Shown here piece by piece: positions 56,076-64,000 of a stretch of DNA of 64,000 nucleotides. The first letter of the stretch is position 1, and each line of letters starts with the position of its first letter. The translations under genes and the position numbers were made by a program. Source of the stretch: Desulfolithobacter dissulfuricans (GTDB lineage: Bacteria; Desulfobacterota; Desulfobulbia; Desulfobulbales; Desulfobulbaceae); assembly GCF_025998535.1 (NCBI RefSeq), contig NZ_AP024233.1:62001-126000 (forward strand), given 5' to 3'. Below the pieces are notes generated by a model. That model was not told the origin of the DNA. It searched no databases and saw only the letters and a list, made by a program, of their open reading frames with translations.

Positions 56076-56180
56076 GGTGTCGGCCTCCCTTGTTTCACGG
56101 GACGCCATAAACCCGTCCCTGGGGGCTTGACTGTGGCCATCCAGGCCACAGACACCCGTGAAACAAGGGAGGCCGACACC
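56076..56180. repeat. long hairpin with perfect 26-bp arms
   Basis: GGTGTCGGCCTCCCTTGTTT followed by CACGGG (56076-56101) is repeated exactly in inverted form at 56155-56180. The 53-base loop holds a nested TGTGGCC/GGCCACA hairpin. A further small hairpin, TTCATCC/GGATGAA (56181-56200), adjoins it. It lies after the second amt stop and well before glnB. It could be an mRNA-processing or termination structure, or a small palindromic mobile repeat. Confidence 0.75.
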
Positions 56181-56199
56181 TTCATCCATCGAAGGATGA

Positions 56200-56727
<528 letters not shown>

Positions 56728-56821
56728 TGTTGGCATATCCGGTCTGTTTTGCTGCTCCGGCAGGGTCTGACGCTGTCTGTCTTCGACACACTGCGGGGCA
56801 TGGGTCCTGCGGGACCGCAAG

Positions 56822-59413
56822 GTGAGTGGACAACAGAAAAATCTGCGGGTCCAGCGGGAGGCCCTGGAAGAGCTGTGGCGCCTGGGACTTTCCGGGCACG
56901 AGCTCCTGAGCCGGCACACGACCCTGGTCGACCAGTTCATCATCGACCAGTTCCAGGCTTCCGAGGCCGTGGCCAGGGCCCGCGGCAATATCGCCCTTAT
57001 AGCTCTCGGTGGCTACGGCCGCCGGGAGCTGTATCCGTTTTCAGACATCGATCTTTTGCTCCTGCACGACTGGAAGGCCGGCCGGTACATGCAGGATGTG
57101 GCCGAATCCATCCTCTATCCCCTTTGGGATGCCAATTTCGATGTGGGCCATTCGGTCCGTTCGGTCAAGGGGGCGGTCAACTTCGCCCGGGAGGATTTCA
57201 TCTTTCAGGTCTCCCTCCTGGATGCCCGTTTCCTGGCCGGGTCGGAAGAGCTCTTTGACAAACTGTGGAAACGCTATCGGGCCAAGCTGCTCGACGGCAA
57301 GCGCAACCGTTTTGTCCAGACCATGGACCATTTCCGGGAGCAGCGGCGGGAGAAATATGGGAGCCACGCCTACCTGCTGGAGCCGCATATCAAGGAAGGC
57401 AAGGGTGGTATGCGCGATATCCAGGCCATGCTCTGGGTGGCCAAGGCGGTCTTTGGGCTGCCCGATCTCAGGGCCATTGAAGAGTCCGGCATGCTCCAGG
57501 CCGAGGAATGCCGTGCCTTCCAGGAGTCCTGGGACATGCTGGCCCGGATTCGTAACCGGCTCCATTACGTGAGCCGGCGCAAGAACGACCAGCTGATCTT
57601 TGAGTACCAGGAAGAGATCGCCACTGCTTTTGGCTATCATGACCAGGAGGGGCTGCTCGGGGTGGAGCAGTTCATGCGCCAGGTGTATGGTCATCTGCAG
57701 ACCATTGCCGTGACCACGGATTATTTCTTCGAGCATGTGCATGAAGTGCTGGGGATCACCGGTACCGGGCGGGATGAAAAAAATCTGGAAAAGGCCGTCG
57801 TGCTCCGGGCCGGGACCATCCGGCTGGCGCGCCCCGATGAACTGGTCCAGCGGCCCTATCTCCTGATGCGGCTTTTCCTCCAGGCCGGGCGGACCGGTAT
57901 GCCGCTCCACCACCGGACCCGGCAGCTGGTCAGTGCGCACCTCGGCCTGGTGGATGACCGGTTCCGGAGTTCCAGGCGGGTGGCCGGGATCTTCCTCGAT
58001 CTTCTCATGGGGCCCGACCCCATGCCGGTTCTGGAAACCATGCTGGAGACCGGTCTGCTGACGGCCTACATCCCGGAGTTCGCCCGGGTGGAATCCCTGG
58101 CCCAGCATGATCTCTACCATATCTATACCGTGGATCGGCACCAGCTGCAGGCTGTGTCCGAACTAACCCGGCTCAAGCAGGAGGAGGATTCGGACCTGTT
58201 CCTCTCCCTGGCCTCCCCGCACCTGGTCTATCTCGCCGCGCTCCTGCACGATATCGGCAAGGGACAGGGAGTGGATCACAGCGTGCTCGGGGCCGAGCTG
58301 GTAGAGGATATCGGCCGTAGGCTCGGACTCCCGGCAGAGGAGCGGGCCTGTCTTTCTTTTCTGATCCGCTACCATCTCTACCTGCCGGAAAACGCCATGC
58401 GCCGCGATCTGGAAGACCAGGCCTTCATCGAGCAGGCCGCCGGCCTGATCGGCGATGTGGATCGGCTGACCATGCTCTACCTGCTCACCATTGCCGATTC
58501 CCGGGCCACAGGACCATCGGCCTGGTCGAGCTGGAAGGCGACCCTGCTGGCCGACATGTTTCTCAAGGTCAAGACCTGCCTCGAGGCCGGCTGCGGAAAC
58601 GGGGACGAGGTGGATGACGGCTCCGAGGAGCAGGGCGTCAACTGGTTGCGCGAGCAGGTGCACTCTCTCCTTGAACCGGGTGAAGAGCTGCGGATGGATG
58701 TGGCCGGTCTCCCGGCCGACTACCTGACCAGTTTTACCCCCGAGATGGTGGTCCGTCACCTGCGCCTGCACCGGGATCAGGCCACGGTGCTGCAGCAGAA
58801 GGTGCTGATCTTTCCCGAGGCCAGGCCTGGGAGCTGGTCTCTGCTGATCATGAGCAAGGACCGGCCCGGACTGCTGGCAAAGCTCTGCGGGGTGCTGGCC
58901 CTGCACAACCTCTCGGTGCTGGCGGCCCAGATCTTCACCTGGCCCGACACCACGGTGGTGGATGTGCTCGATGTGGTGCCGGTGGCCCAGTCGGATTTCG
59001 AAGAGCAGGACTGGGAGGCCCTGGAGCGCGATGTCAATCTGGCTGTGAATCACCGGCTGGATGTCACCTACCAGCTTCATAAGCGGTTGCACGGGGTGGT
59101 GGGGATGCGGCCCCGGCGCAAGGTTCAGCAGCTGGTGCAGGAAGTGGTGGTTGATAACGAGACCTCCAGGCGCTTCACCGTTATCGAGGTCTACGGCGGC
59201 GACCGGCCGGGCACCCTGTACCGGCTCGCCCAGACCCTGGCCGATTTCGGCCTCGATATTCATCGGGCCCGGATCGCCACCGAGGTGGAACAGCTCATCG
59301 ATATCTTTTACGTTACCCTTCGCAGCGGCGACAAGCTGACCGACGAAGAGATGGTGGACAAGGTGCGCAGCACGCTTTTGCACATCATTGCCGAGGATGG
59401 TAAAAACGCATGA
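56822..59413 (+). CDS. glnD: [protein-PII] uridylyltransferase/uridylyl-removing enzyme GlnD
   Basis: An 863-residue bifunctional enzyme of normal length. It has a nucleotidyltransferase domain with GGYGRRELYPFSDIDLLLL (residues 63-81), an HD phosphohydrolase domain with LLHDIGKGQGVDHS for deuridylylation, and two C-terminal ACT domains (SLLIMSKDRPGLLAKLCG and VIEVYGGDRPGTLYRLAQ) that sense glutamine. The start is GTG. Together with glnB it forms the nitrogen-sensing pair. Confidence 0.97.
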   Translation: MSGQQKNLRVQREALEELWRLGLSGHELLSRHTTLVDQFIIDQFQASEAVARARGNIALIALGGYGRRELYPFSDIDLLLLHDWKAGRYMQDVAESILYPLWDANFDVGHSVRSVKGAVNFAREDFIFQVSLLDARFLAGSEELFDKLWKRYRAKLLDGKRNRFVQTMDHFREQRREKYGSHAYLLEPHIKEGKGGMRDIQAMLWVAKAVFGLPDLRAIEESGMLQAEECRAFQESWDMLARIRNRLHYVSRRKNDQLIFEYQEEIATAFGYHDQEGLLGVEQFMRQVYGHLQTIAVTTDYFFEHVHEVLGITGTGRDEKNLEKAVVLRAGTIRLARPDELVQRPYLLMRLFLQAGRTGMPLHHRTRQLVSAHLGLVDDRFRSSRRVAGIFLDLLMGPDPMPVLETMLETGLLTAYIPEFARVESLAQHDLYHIYTVDRHQLQAVSELTRLKQEEDSDLFLSLASPHLVYLAALLHDIGKGQGVDHSVLGAELVEDIGRRLGLPAEERACLSFLIRYHLYLPENAMRRDLEDQAFIEQAAGLIGDVDRLTMLYLLTIADSRATGPSAWSSWKATLLADMFLKVKTCLEAGCGNGDEVDDGSEEQGVNWLREQVHSLLEPGEELRMDVAGLPADYLTSFTPEMVVRHLRLHRDQATVLQQKVLIFPEARPGSWSLLIMSKDRPGLLAKLCGVLALHNLSVLAAQIFTWPDTTVVDVLDVVPVAQSDFEEQDWEALERDVNLAVNHRLDVTYQLHKRLHGVVGMRPRRKVQQLVQEVVVDNETSRRFTVIEVYGGDRPGTLYRLAQTLADFGLDIHRARIATEVEQLIDIFYVTLRSGDKLTDEEMVDKVRSTLLHIIAEDGKNA

Positions 59414-59555
59414 TTTTGATGCAGTTTCAGCGAGAAAATGGTATATCCTGGACAGCTGCCGGGCCGCATGGCACCGCGCAGGTTCAGTGGTATAGGGGAA
59501 AACGCCGGGTCAACCGGTTTAAGGCAATCATCCAATAATTGAAAGGAGATGAAAC

Positions 59556-60886
59556 ATGACACGCGATGAAATAATGAAAATCATTGAAGAGGAGAACGTG
59601 CATTTCTTCCGGCTGCAGTTCGTGGATATCTTCGGCTTTACGAAGAATATCGCGATTCCGCGCAGCCAGATCGAAAAAGCCCTTGACGGCGACATGATGT
59701 TCGACGGCTCTTCCATTGACGGCTTTGTCCGCATCAACGAGTCTGACATGTACCTGAAGCCGGATTATGACACCTTTACCGTCCTTCCCTGGAGGAACCA
59801 GGACGGGACCAACGCGGCCCGGATTATCTGCGATATTTACAAATCTGACGGAACCACTCCTTTCGAAGGTTGCCCCCGCAATAACCTCAAGCGTGTCCTG
59901 GCTGAGGCCAAGGAACTCGGCTACACCATGAACGTCGGTACCGAGTGCGAGTTCTTCCTGTTTGAAAAGGATGAGGCCGGTCGTCCCACCACCAACACCC
60001 ATGACGTGGCCGGCTACTTTGACGTGGATCCCGACGACTGTGGCATCGACTGCCGCCGGGAGATCATCCACACCCTGGAGGCCATGGGTTTTGAGATCGA
60101 GGCGTCCCATCACGAGGTTGCCGAAGGTCAGCATGAGATCAACTTCAAGTATGCCGATGCCCTGGCAGCGGCCGACAACACCGTGACCTTTAAGTGGGTT
60201 GTCCGCTCCATCGCCGCCAAGTACGGCCTGCATGCCACCTTCATGCCCAAGCCTGTTTTCGGCATTAACGGTTCCGGCATGCACACCAACCAGTCGCTCT
60301 TCAACCTGGACGGCACCAACGCCTTCTTTGACGAGAACGGCCCCTGCAGCTCAGCGAAACCGCCTACCACTACATCGCCGGTATTGCCAAGAACGCCAAG
60401 GGCTTTGTTGCGGTAACCAACCCGCTGGTCAACTCCTACAAGCGCCTGGTGCCCGGCTACGAAGCCCCGGTCTACATTGCCTGGTCCGCTTCCAACCGCT
60501 CCGCCCTGATCCGGATTCCGGCTGCCCGCGGCCTGGCCACCCGGACCGAGGTTCGCTGCCCGGATCCGACCTGCAACCCCTACCTGGCTCTGGCCATCAT
60601 GCTCAAATCCGGCCTGGACGGTGTGGTCAACAAGCTCGAGGCCCCGCCCTCTGTTGACCAGGACATCTTCTCCATGACCCCGGCCGAGAAGGAAGCCGCC
60701 GGTATCGACAGCCTGCCCGCCAACCTGCACGAGGCCATCGAGGCCATGAAGGCAAACCCCATTGCCAAGGATGCCCTTGGAGAGCATATCTTCACCAAGT
60801 ACATCGAAGGCAAGGAAAAAGAGTGGGACTGCTACCGTACCGCTGTGACCGACTGGGAGATCAACAATTACATCGCCCGATACTAA
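59556..60886 (+). CDS. glnA: glutamine synthetase type I (apparent frameshift)
   Basis: The frame from ATG 59556 (AAAGGAG ribosome site) encodes a GS I ([50 protein letters not shown]), but breaks after FFDENGP. The rest is in another frame ([52 protein letters not shown]). One extra C in the CCCC run at 60341-60344 gives [12 protein letters not shown] and an intact 443-residue enzyme, the length of alpha-type GS I. The enzyme is essential for ammonium assimilation, so a consensus error is the simplest explanation. The gene follows glnD and ends in a strong terminator. Confidence 0.93.
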
Positions 60887-60918
60887 AATTTTTCCGATTT
60901 TCCGGAATTAAAGAATTG

Positions 60919-60953
60919 AAAGGCCGCTGCCCGGGAATGGGCAGCGGCCTTTT
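60919..60953 (+). terminator. strong rho-independent terminator of glnA
   Basis: AAAGGCCGCTGCCC and GGGCAGCGGCCTTTT form a stem of about 12-14 bp with a short GGAAT loop and a T-run. It is followed at once by the group II intron. Confidence 0.9.
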
Positions 60954-61662
60954 GTGTTTGCCCGGCATGGCGGGCAAACCCAGCCTGCGGAACGCAGGCG
61001 TCACCCCGACCAGGGGGAAGACAATCCGAATCGCAAGGGCGTTGCTGGCAACGGCAGGGTCTGAAGGAAGCGATAGGAAGTGAGCGGTACATAGCGTAAG
61101 TGAACCTGATTCGGCGTCATAGGTGGGTAAGCGTGCACAATAGCGTGAAGCCCGATACCTGGTCAGACCTTTGGCGTGATTGAGGATGGGATTGCTCACC
61201 GGGAGTTCGCCTTAACCGGGGAAGCCTCCTAGCGTACTTGCAGTACGAGAGTTAAGGAAGGTTCAAGGAGAGATCCAAGGCCTACCGAAGCGGTGGGAGG
61301 TGGCAGATGATTCCGTAGTAGTGATGAAATCCCGGCCGGAGAAGCCTGGTAACAGCGTGGAGGATAAAACCGGGATGACCTGTCAGCGTTGTTTGACAGG
61401 GGCTGGTATTTGCCAAAAGCGGTATCAGTTGCGAAGGGATGAAGTTTATTTGAAGGTTCCCTGAAGATCATGGAGGTCTGGAGTCAGAACACAAGCTGCC
61501 CGACGGGGCGGGGCACATTTTCGGCGGTATGCTGTGAGAGGCCGTCTGCTGATTTTGGCCGTTCATCGGAGTAACCTGAACAGTTGAGCGTACATTGCCC
61601 ATTGGGATAGAAGGCGCTCTCATTTGGGTGAAGACCCGGGGATTCCAGGCAGAAGTGGAGGG

Positions 61663-62952
61663 ATGGGGACGCAGGACAGGAGCATGGTTGACGTTTGGTA
61701 CAGTCTGTATGACCGGATGCTGAGCAGGGACGCTCTGCACAAGGCGTTTGGGAAGGTGAGGTCTGCGAAGGGAGCTGCCGGAATAGACGGCCAGTCCATC
61801 AAGGACTTTGCCGCATCAGCCGAAGCCAACATCGACTGTCTCCTGAAGGAACTGTGGGAAAAGAGTTACCAGCCACTGGCCGTGCGCCGGGTAGAGATAC
61901 CCAAGCCAACCGGAGGAGTTCGGTTGCTCGGTATTCCAGCAGTCCGTGACCGTGTAGTGCAGCAGGCACTGCTCGACATTCTCCTGCCGATATTCGATCG
62001 GGATTTCCACCCGTCGAGCTATGGCTATCGCCCAGGCCGCAGTTGTCATCAGGCGATATCCAAGGCGACGATGTTTATCCGTGACTACGATCGAAAGTGG
62101 GTAGTTGATATGGATCTGTCCAAATGCTTTGACACCTTGGACCATGATCTCATCCTCAGCGCCTTTCGTCGCCGGATCAGGGACGGGAGTATCCTCGGTC
62201 TCCTGGAGAAGTTTCTGAAGAGCGGTGTAATGACGGATTCGGGATTTACGGCTAGCGAGATCGGCAGTCCACAGGGCGGCGTGATCAGCCCTCTGATAGC
62301 CAATGTGTATCTCGATTCTTTTGATCAATTCATGAAGAATCGTGGCCACCGAATAGTCCGCTATGCGGACGATATCCTGATTCTGTGCCAATCAAAGAAA
62401 GCGGCCGAGAATGCTCTTGAGCAGGCACGGCACTATCTTGAAGGAGAATTGCTGCTGACTGTCAACCGTGAAAAGACCCATATCTGCCACAGCAGTCGGG
62501 GCGTAAACTTTCTGGGAGTATCCGTATGCTCTCAGTATACGCAAATCCAGCGAGGCAAGATTAAGTCTTTCAAGGCAAAGGTCAAGGCAATGACCCGGCG
62601 TAATTCCCCGGTGAATCTTGAGAAAGTGATTGCAGATCTCAATCCGCTCTTGAGGGGATTTGCCAACTACTTCCGGATAGCGAACTGCACAGGAGAATTT
62701 TCAAGGCTGATGAGATGGATTCGGAGAAGACTGCGAGCCATCCAGCTGAAATTGTGGAAGAAGCCCAATCGGCTTCACCGCAGGCTGAGGCAGCTTGGAT
62801 ACAGGGGGAAGTTTGATGCGATCAAAATGAACTCCTGGGCCAATGCGGCAAGTCCTTTGAGCCATTATGCCCTGCCCAACGGATATTTACACCGGGGCTT
62901 GGGTCTCTTTGATCTTGGTGCTGTATCTACTGGAATCTCTGTTTCAATATGA
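61663..62952 (+). CDS. ltrA: group II intron reverse transcriptase/maturase
   Basis: About 429 residues from the ATG with AGTGGAG upstream; a GTG start 39 bases earlier is possible. Reverse transcriptase motifs include GIDGQSI, IPKPTGGVRLLGIP, PSSYGYRPGRS, VDMDLSKCFD, GSPQGGVISP and the catalytic YADD. They are followed by the maturase X region (LNPLLRGFANYFRI, WIRRRLRAIQLKLWKK). No HNH endonuclease domain follows, as in class C introns. It appears intact. It helps the intron splice and insert into DNA or single-stranded targets. Confidence 0.95.
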   Translation: MGTQDRSMVDVWYSLYDRMLSRDALHKAFGKVRSAKGAAGIDGQSIKDFAASAEANIDCLLKELWEKSYQPLAVRRVEIPKPTGGVRLLGIPAVRDRVVQQALLDILLPIFDRDFHPSSYGYRPGRSCHQAISKATMFIRDYDRKWVVDMDLSKCFDTLDHDLILSAFRRRIRDGSILGLLEKFLKSGVMTDSGFTASEIGSPQGGVISPLIANVYLDSFDQFMKNRGHRIVRYADDILILCQSKKAAENALEQARHYLEGELLLTVNREKTHICHSSRGVNFLGVSVCSQYTQIQRGKIKSFKAKVKAMTRRNSPVNLEKVIADLNPLLRGFANYFRIANCTGEFSRLMRWIRRRLRAIQLKLWKKPNRLHRRLRQLGYRGKFDAIKMNSWANAASPLSHYALPNGYLHRGLGLFDLGAVSTGISVSI

Positions 62953-62966
62953 AGGAAAATAAACAG

Positions 62967-62998
62967 GAGCCGTATACGAGACCCGTACGTACGGTTCT
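62967..62998 (+). ncRNA. group II intron domain V catalytic hairpin
   Basis: GAGCCGTATACGAG...TACGTACGGTTCT has the typical domain V form, with GAGCCGTA pairing with TACGGTTC around a central bulge. A GGATGAGGCAAG/CTTGCCTCACC stem just downstream would be domain VI, with its branch-point A in the purine-rich strand. Confidence 0.75.
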
Positions 62999-63068
62999 GT
63001 GAGAGGGATGAGGCAAGCGTAATTAACTTGCCTCACCCTACTCGATCGTTTTATGGCGAAATGCGGCC

Positions 63069-63101
63069 AAAAAAAGGCGCATGCCCGACCGGGCATGCGC
63101 C
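63069..63101 (-). terminator. rho-independent terminator of the PEP-CTERM gene
   Basis: On the - strand a perfect 12-bp stem (GGCGCATGCCCG with its complement) is followed by seven T residues. It lies 39 bases beyond the stop codon. Confidence 0.9.
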
Positions 63102-63139
63102 GGTGGTCGGAGAGGTTGCCATCCCTCCGACCCTTCCTC

Positions 63140-63934
63140 CTAGCGGTGCCTCTTCTTTCTGGCAAAACCTGCCAGTCCTGCCAGCCCGGCCCCGAACAGC
63201 ACCATGGTGGCCGGTTCCGGTACCGGTGCCACGGCGACCGGTACTCCTCCTTCAATCACGTCGTTTGCCCCTGTATCAGTCCAGTGGAGGCCAATTTCCG
63301 CCCCGGGGTCCAGTGAATCAAGATCCATGGTGATCACTATGGAGTCGGTGGCCCCGTTCTGGTCTTCATCCTCCAGGGTCCAGCTGCCCTCTCCCAGCGA
63401 AATCTCCGTGTCCCCGGGATCATACCAGGTCTCCTGAAGTTCATCCGGACCGCCGTACACGATACTGCTGTCGTCCACTGCAAAGAGCGTGGCCGCTCCA
63501 CCGCTGCTCAGGCCACTGGGTCCGGAAAACAGCCCGCTAAGATGAATGACCGCCTCCCATTGTTCCCCATTGCCGAAATAGTCTTCGTTGTAGCTGGTCG
63601 CCGCCGTGCCGTCGGGATTCCAGCCATCGGTGCTGATGAAAAGGTCGCCCGGTGCCTCGATAAACGGCAGGCCTGCCTGCCAGTAGAGAAAGAGGTTGGA
63701 GCGGATGGTGACCTCCAGGAGGGTGTCGGCAAAGGCGACCTCCATGGCGGTGATGTCATAGATGAAGCCGGGTCCGCGGACATCACGGTCCCCGGGAATC
63801 ACCGTACCGGTGCTGCTGTTCCAGCCGCTCGCGCCCCAGTAGTTGTCAATGATTGGTATCGCCCCGGCCTCCTGCGTGGCAGCAAGGGGGATGGAGAGCA
63901 CGCCGGCGATGAGAGCGGCACCAATCTTGTTCAT
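63140..63934 (-). CDS. PEP-CTERM sorting domain protein
   Basis: A 264-residue exported protein with signal peptide (MNKIGAALIAGVLSIPLAAT). The mature part is acidic, Gly/Asp-rich and beta-like. The C-terminus is a textbook PEP-CTERM signal: VPEPATMVLFGAGLAGLAG (from residue 238), a membrane helix and a basic tail FARKKRHR. An exosortase recognises and cleaves this signal. None is encoded in the window, so it must lie elsewhere, perhaps left of the EPS locus. The middle domain resembles no enzyme I know. The gene is isolated, with its own terminator. Confidence 0.93.
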   Translation of the reverse strand: MNKIGAALIAGVLSIPLAATQEAGAIPIIDNYWGASGWNSSTGTVIPGDRDVRGPGFIYDITAMEVAFADTLLEVTIRSNLFLYWQAGLPFIEAPGDLFISTDGWNPDGTAATSYNEDYFGNGEQWEAVIHLSGLFSGPSGLSSGGAATLFAVDDSSIVYGGPDELQETWYDPGDTEISLGEGSWTLEDEDQNGATDSIVITMDLDSLDPGAEIGLHWTDTGANDVIEGGVPVAVAPVPEPATMVLFGAGLAGLAGFARKKRHR

Positions 63935-64000
63935 GGAAAAACCTCGGATGTTTTTTGTCTGTTGGCTTTTTCAACTGCAAGTAGCATGCCTCCTTCTTTT

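Larger units (their letters stand above)
60954..63046 (+). mobile_element. group II intron (IIC-like) inserted just after the glnA terminator
   Basis: A retroelement of about 2.1 kb. The 5' end is placed at GTGTTTGCCCGGCATGGCGG directly after the terminator T-run. The structured RNA part (domains I-III, about 670 bases) precedes an intron-encoded reverse transcriptase in domain IV. Domain V (62967-62998) and a domain VI stem follow, and the intron should end at CCTACTCGAT (63046). A position right behind an intrinsic terminator is the known preference of class IIC introns. The 5' boundary is uncertain; it could be up to about 125 bases further in. Confidence 0.8.

Noticed and set aside
59500-59555. 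Search for an NtrC-type sigma-54 promoter directly upstream of glnA
   Set aside because: TGGCAC occurs at about 59470, but no TTGC lies at the required distance.
61080-61130. Alternative group II intron 5' end at GTGAGCGGTACATAGCG
   Set aside because: The bases upstream look like domain I structure, and the terminator-adjacent GTGTTTGCCC gives a better insertion-site fit; it is kept only as a fallback.

Overview
The window looks like chromosomal DNA from a Gram-negative anaerobe of the Desulfobacterota, most like the Desulfobulbales. This is inferred from gene content: an HdrC/MvhD/MetV redox set, a fused ATP sulfurylase/APS kinase, a PEP-CTERM protein with a PEP-CTERM-type TPR lipoprotein, a GlrK-QseG-GlrR-like regulatory trio, and an amt-amt-glnB-glnD-glnA block. 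There is no rRNA or tRNA gene to confirm it.

Layout. 1-16.6 kb (mostly + strand) is the distal part of an exopolysaccharide (EPS) locus: end of a membrane protein, ChbG-like deacetylase, AMP-ligase/glycosyltransferase, secreted proteins, transglutaminase-like protein, flippase, glycosyltransferases. It ends in a large DUF4091-type gene split by an IS21-family element (12392-14976). 16.7-24.2 kb (- strand) is an EPS-modification operon: MBOAT acyltransferase, polysaccharide deacetylase, GNAT protein, DegT-type aminotransferase, two SGNH hydrolases and a PAPS-type sulfotransferase. 25-33 kb (- strand) holds secreted Ig/PKD-domain proteins, a membrane-anchored GspE-N/MshEN-like protein, a TPR lipoprotein and a small helix-hairpin-helix protein. 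33.2-39.2 kb (+) has the PAPS synthetase fusion, a VanZ-like protein and the kinase/lipoprotein/sigma-54 regulator trio. 39.9-41.8 kb is the HdrC/MvhD/MetV cluster. 41.9-47.8 kb is housekeeping (moeA, mutM, phosphopantetheinyl transferase, CvpA, two paired glycosyltransferase-like genes, UPF0280). 47.9-52.7 kb makes nucleotide sugars (rmlD, rmlA, phosphomannomutase, manC). 53.5-60.9 kb is nitrogen assimilation. A group II intron follows the glnA terminator, and a PEP-CTERM protein closes the window.

How it fits together. Nucleotide-sugar genes feed the glycosyltransferases and flippase. The modification operon would deacetylate, acylate and sulfate the polymer, with PAPS supplied by the sat-cysC fusion. 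The GlrK/GlrR-like pair and the c-di-GMP-type domains (PilZ, MshEN-like) are candidate regulators.

Two cross-cutting observations matter. First, at least seven genes carry an apparent single-base deletion, six of them in G/C runs; inserting one base restores a family-like protein each time. This points to consensus sequencing errors, or less likely to real frameshifts, and affects how glnA, the ligase/GT2 'fusion' and others should be read. Second, a dispersed palindromic repeat family with the core GGAGTCTC-N7/8-CGCTTACC occurs at several sites, once as a 25-bp triplicate and once at the 5' end of the TPR lipoprotein gene.
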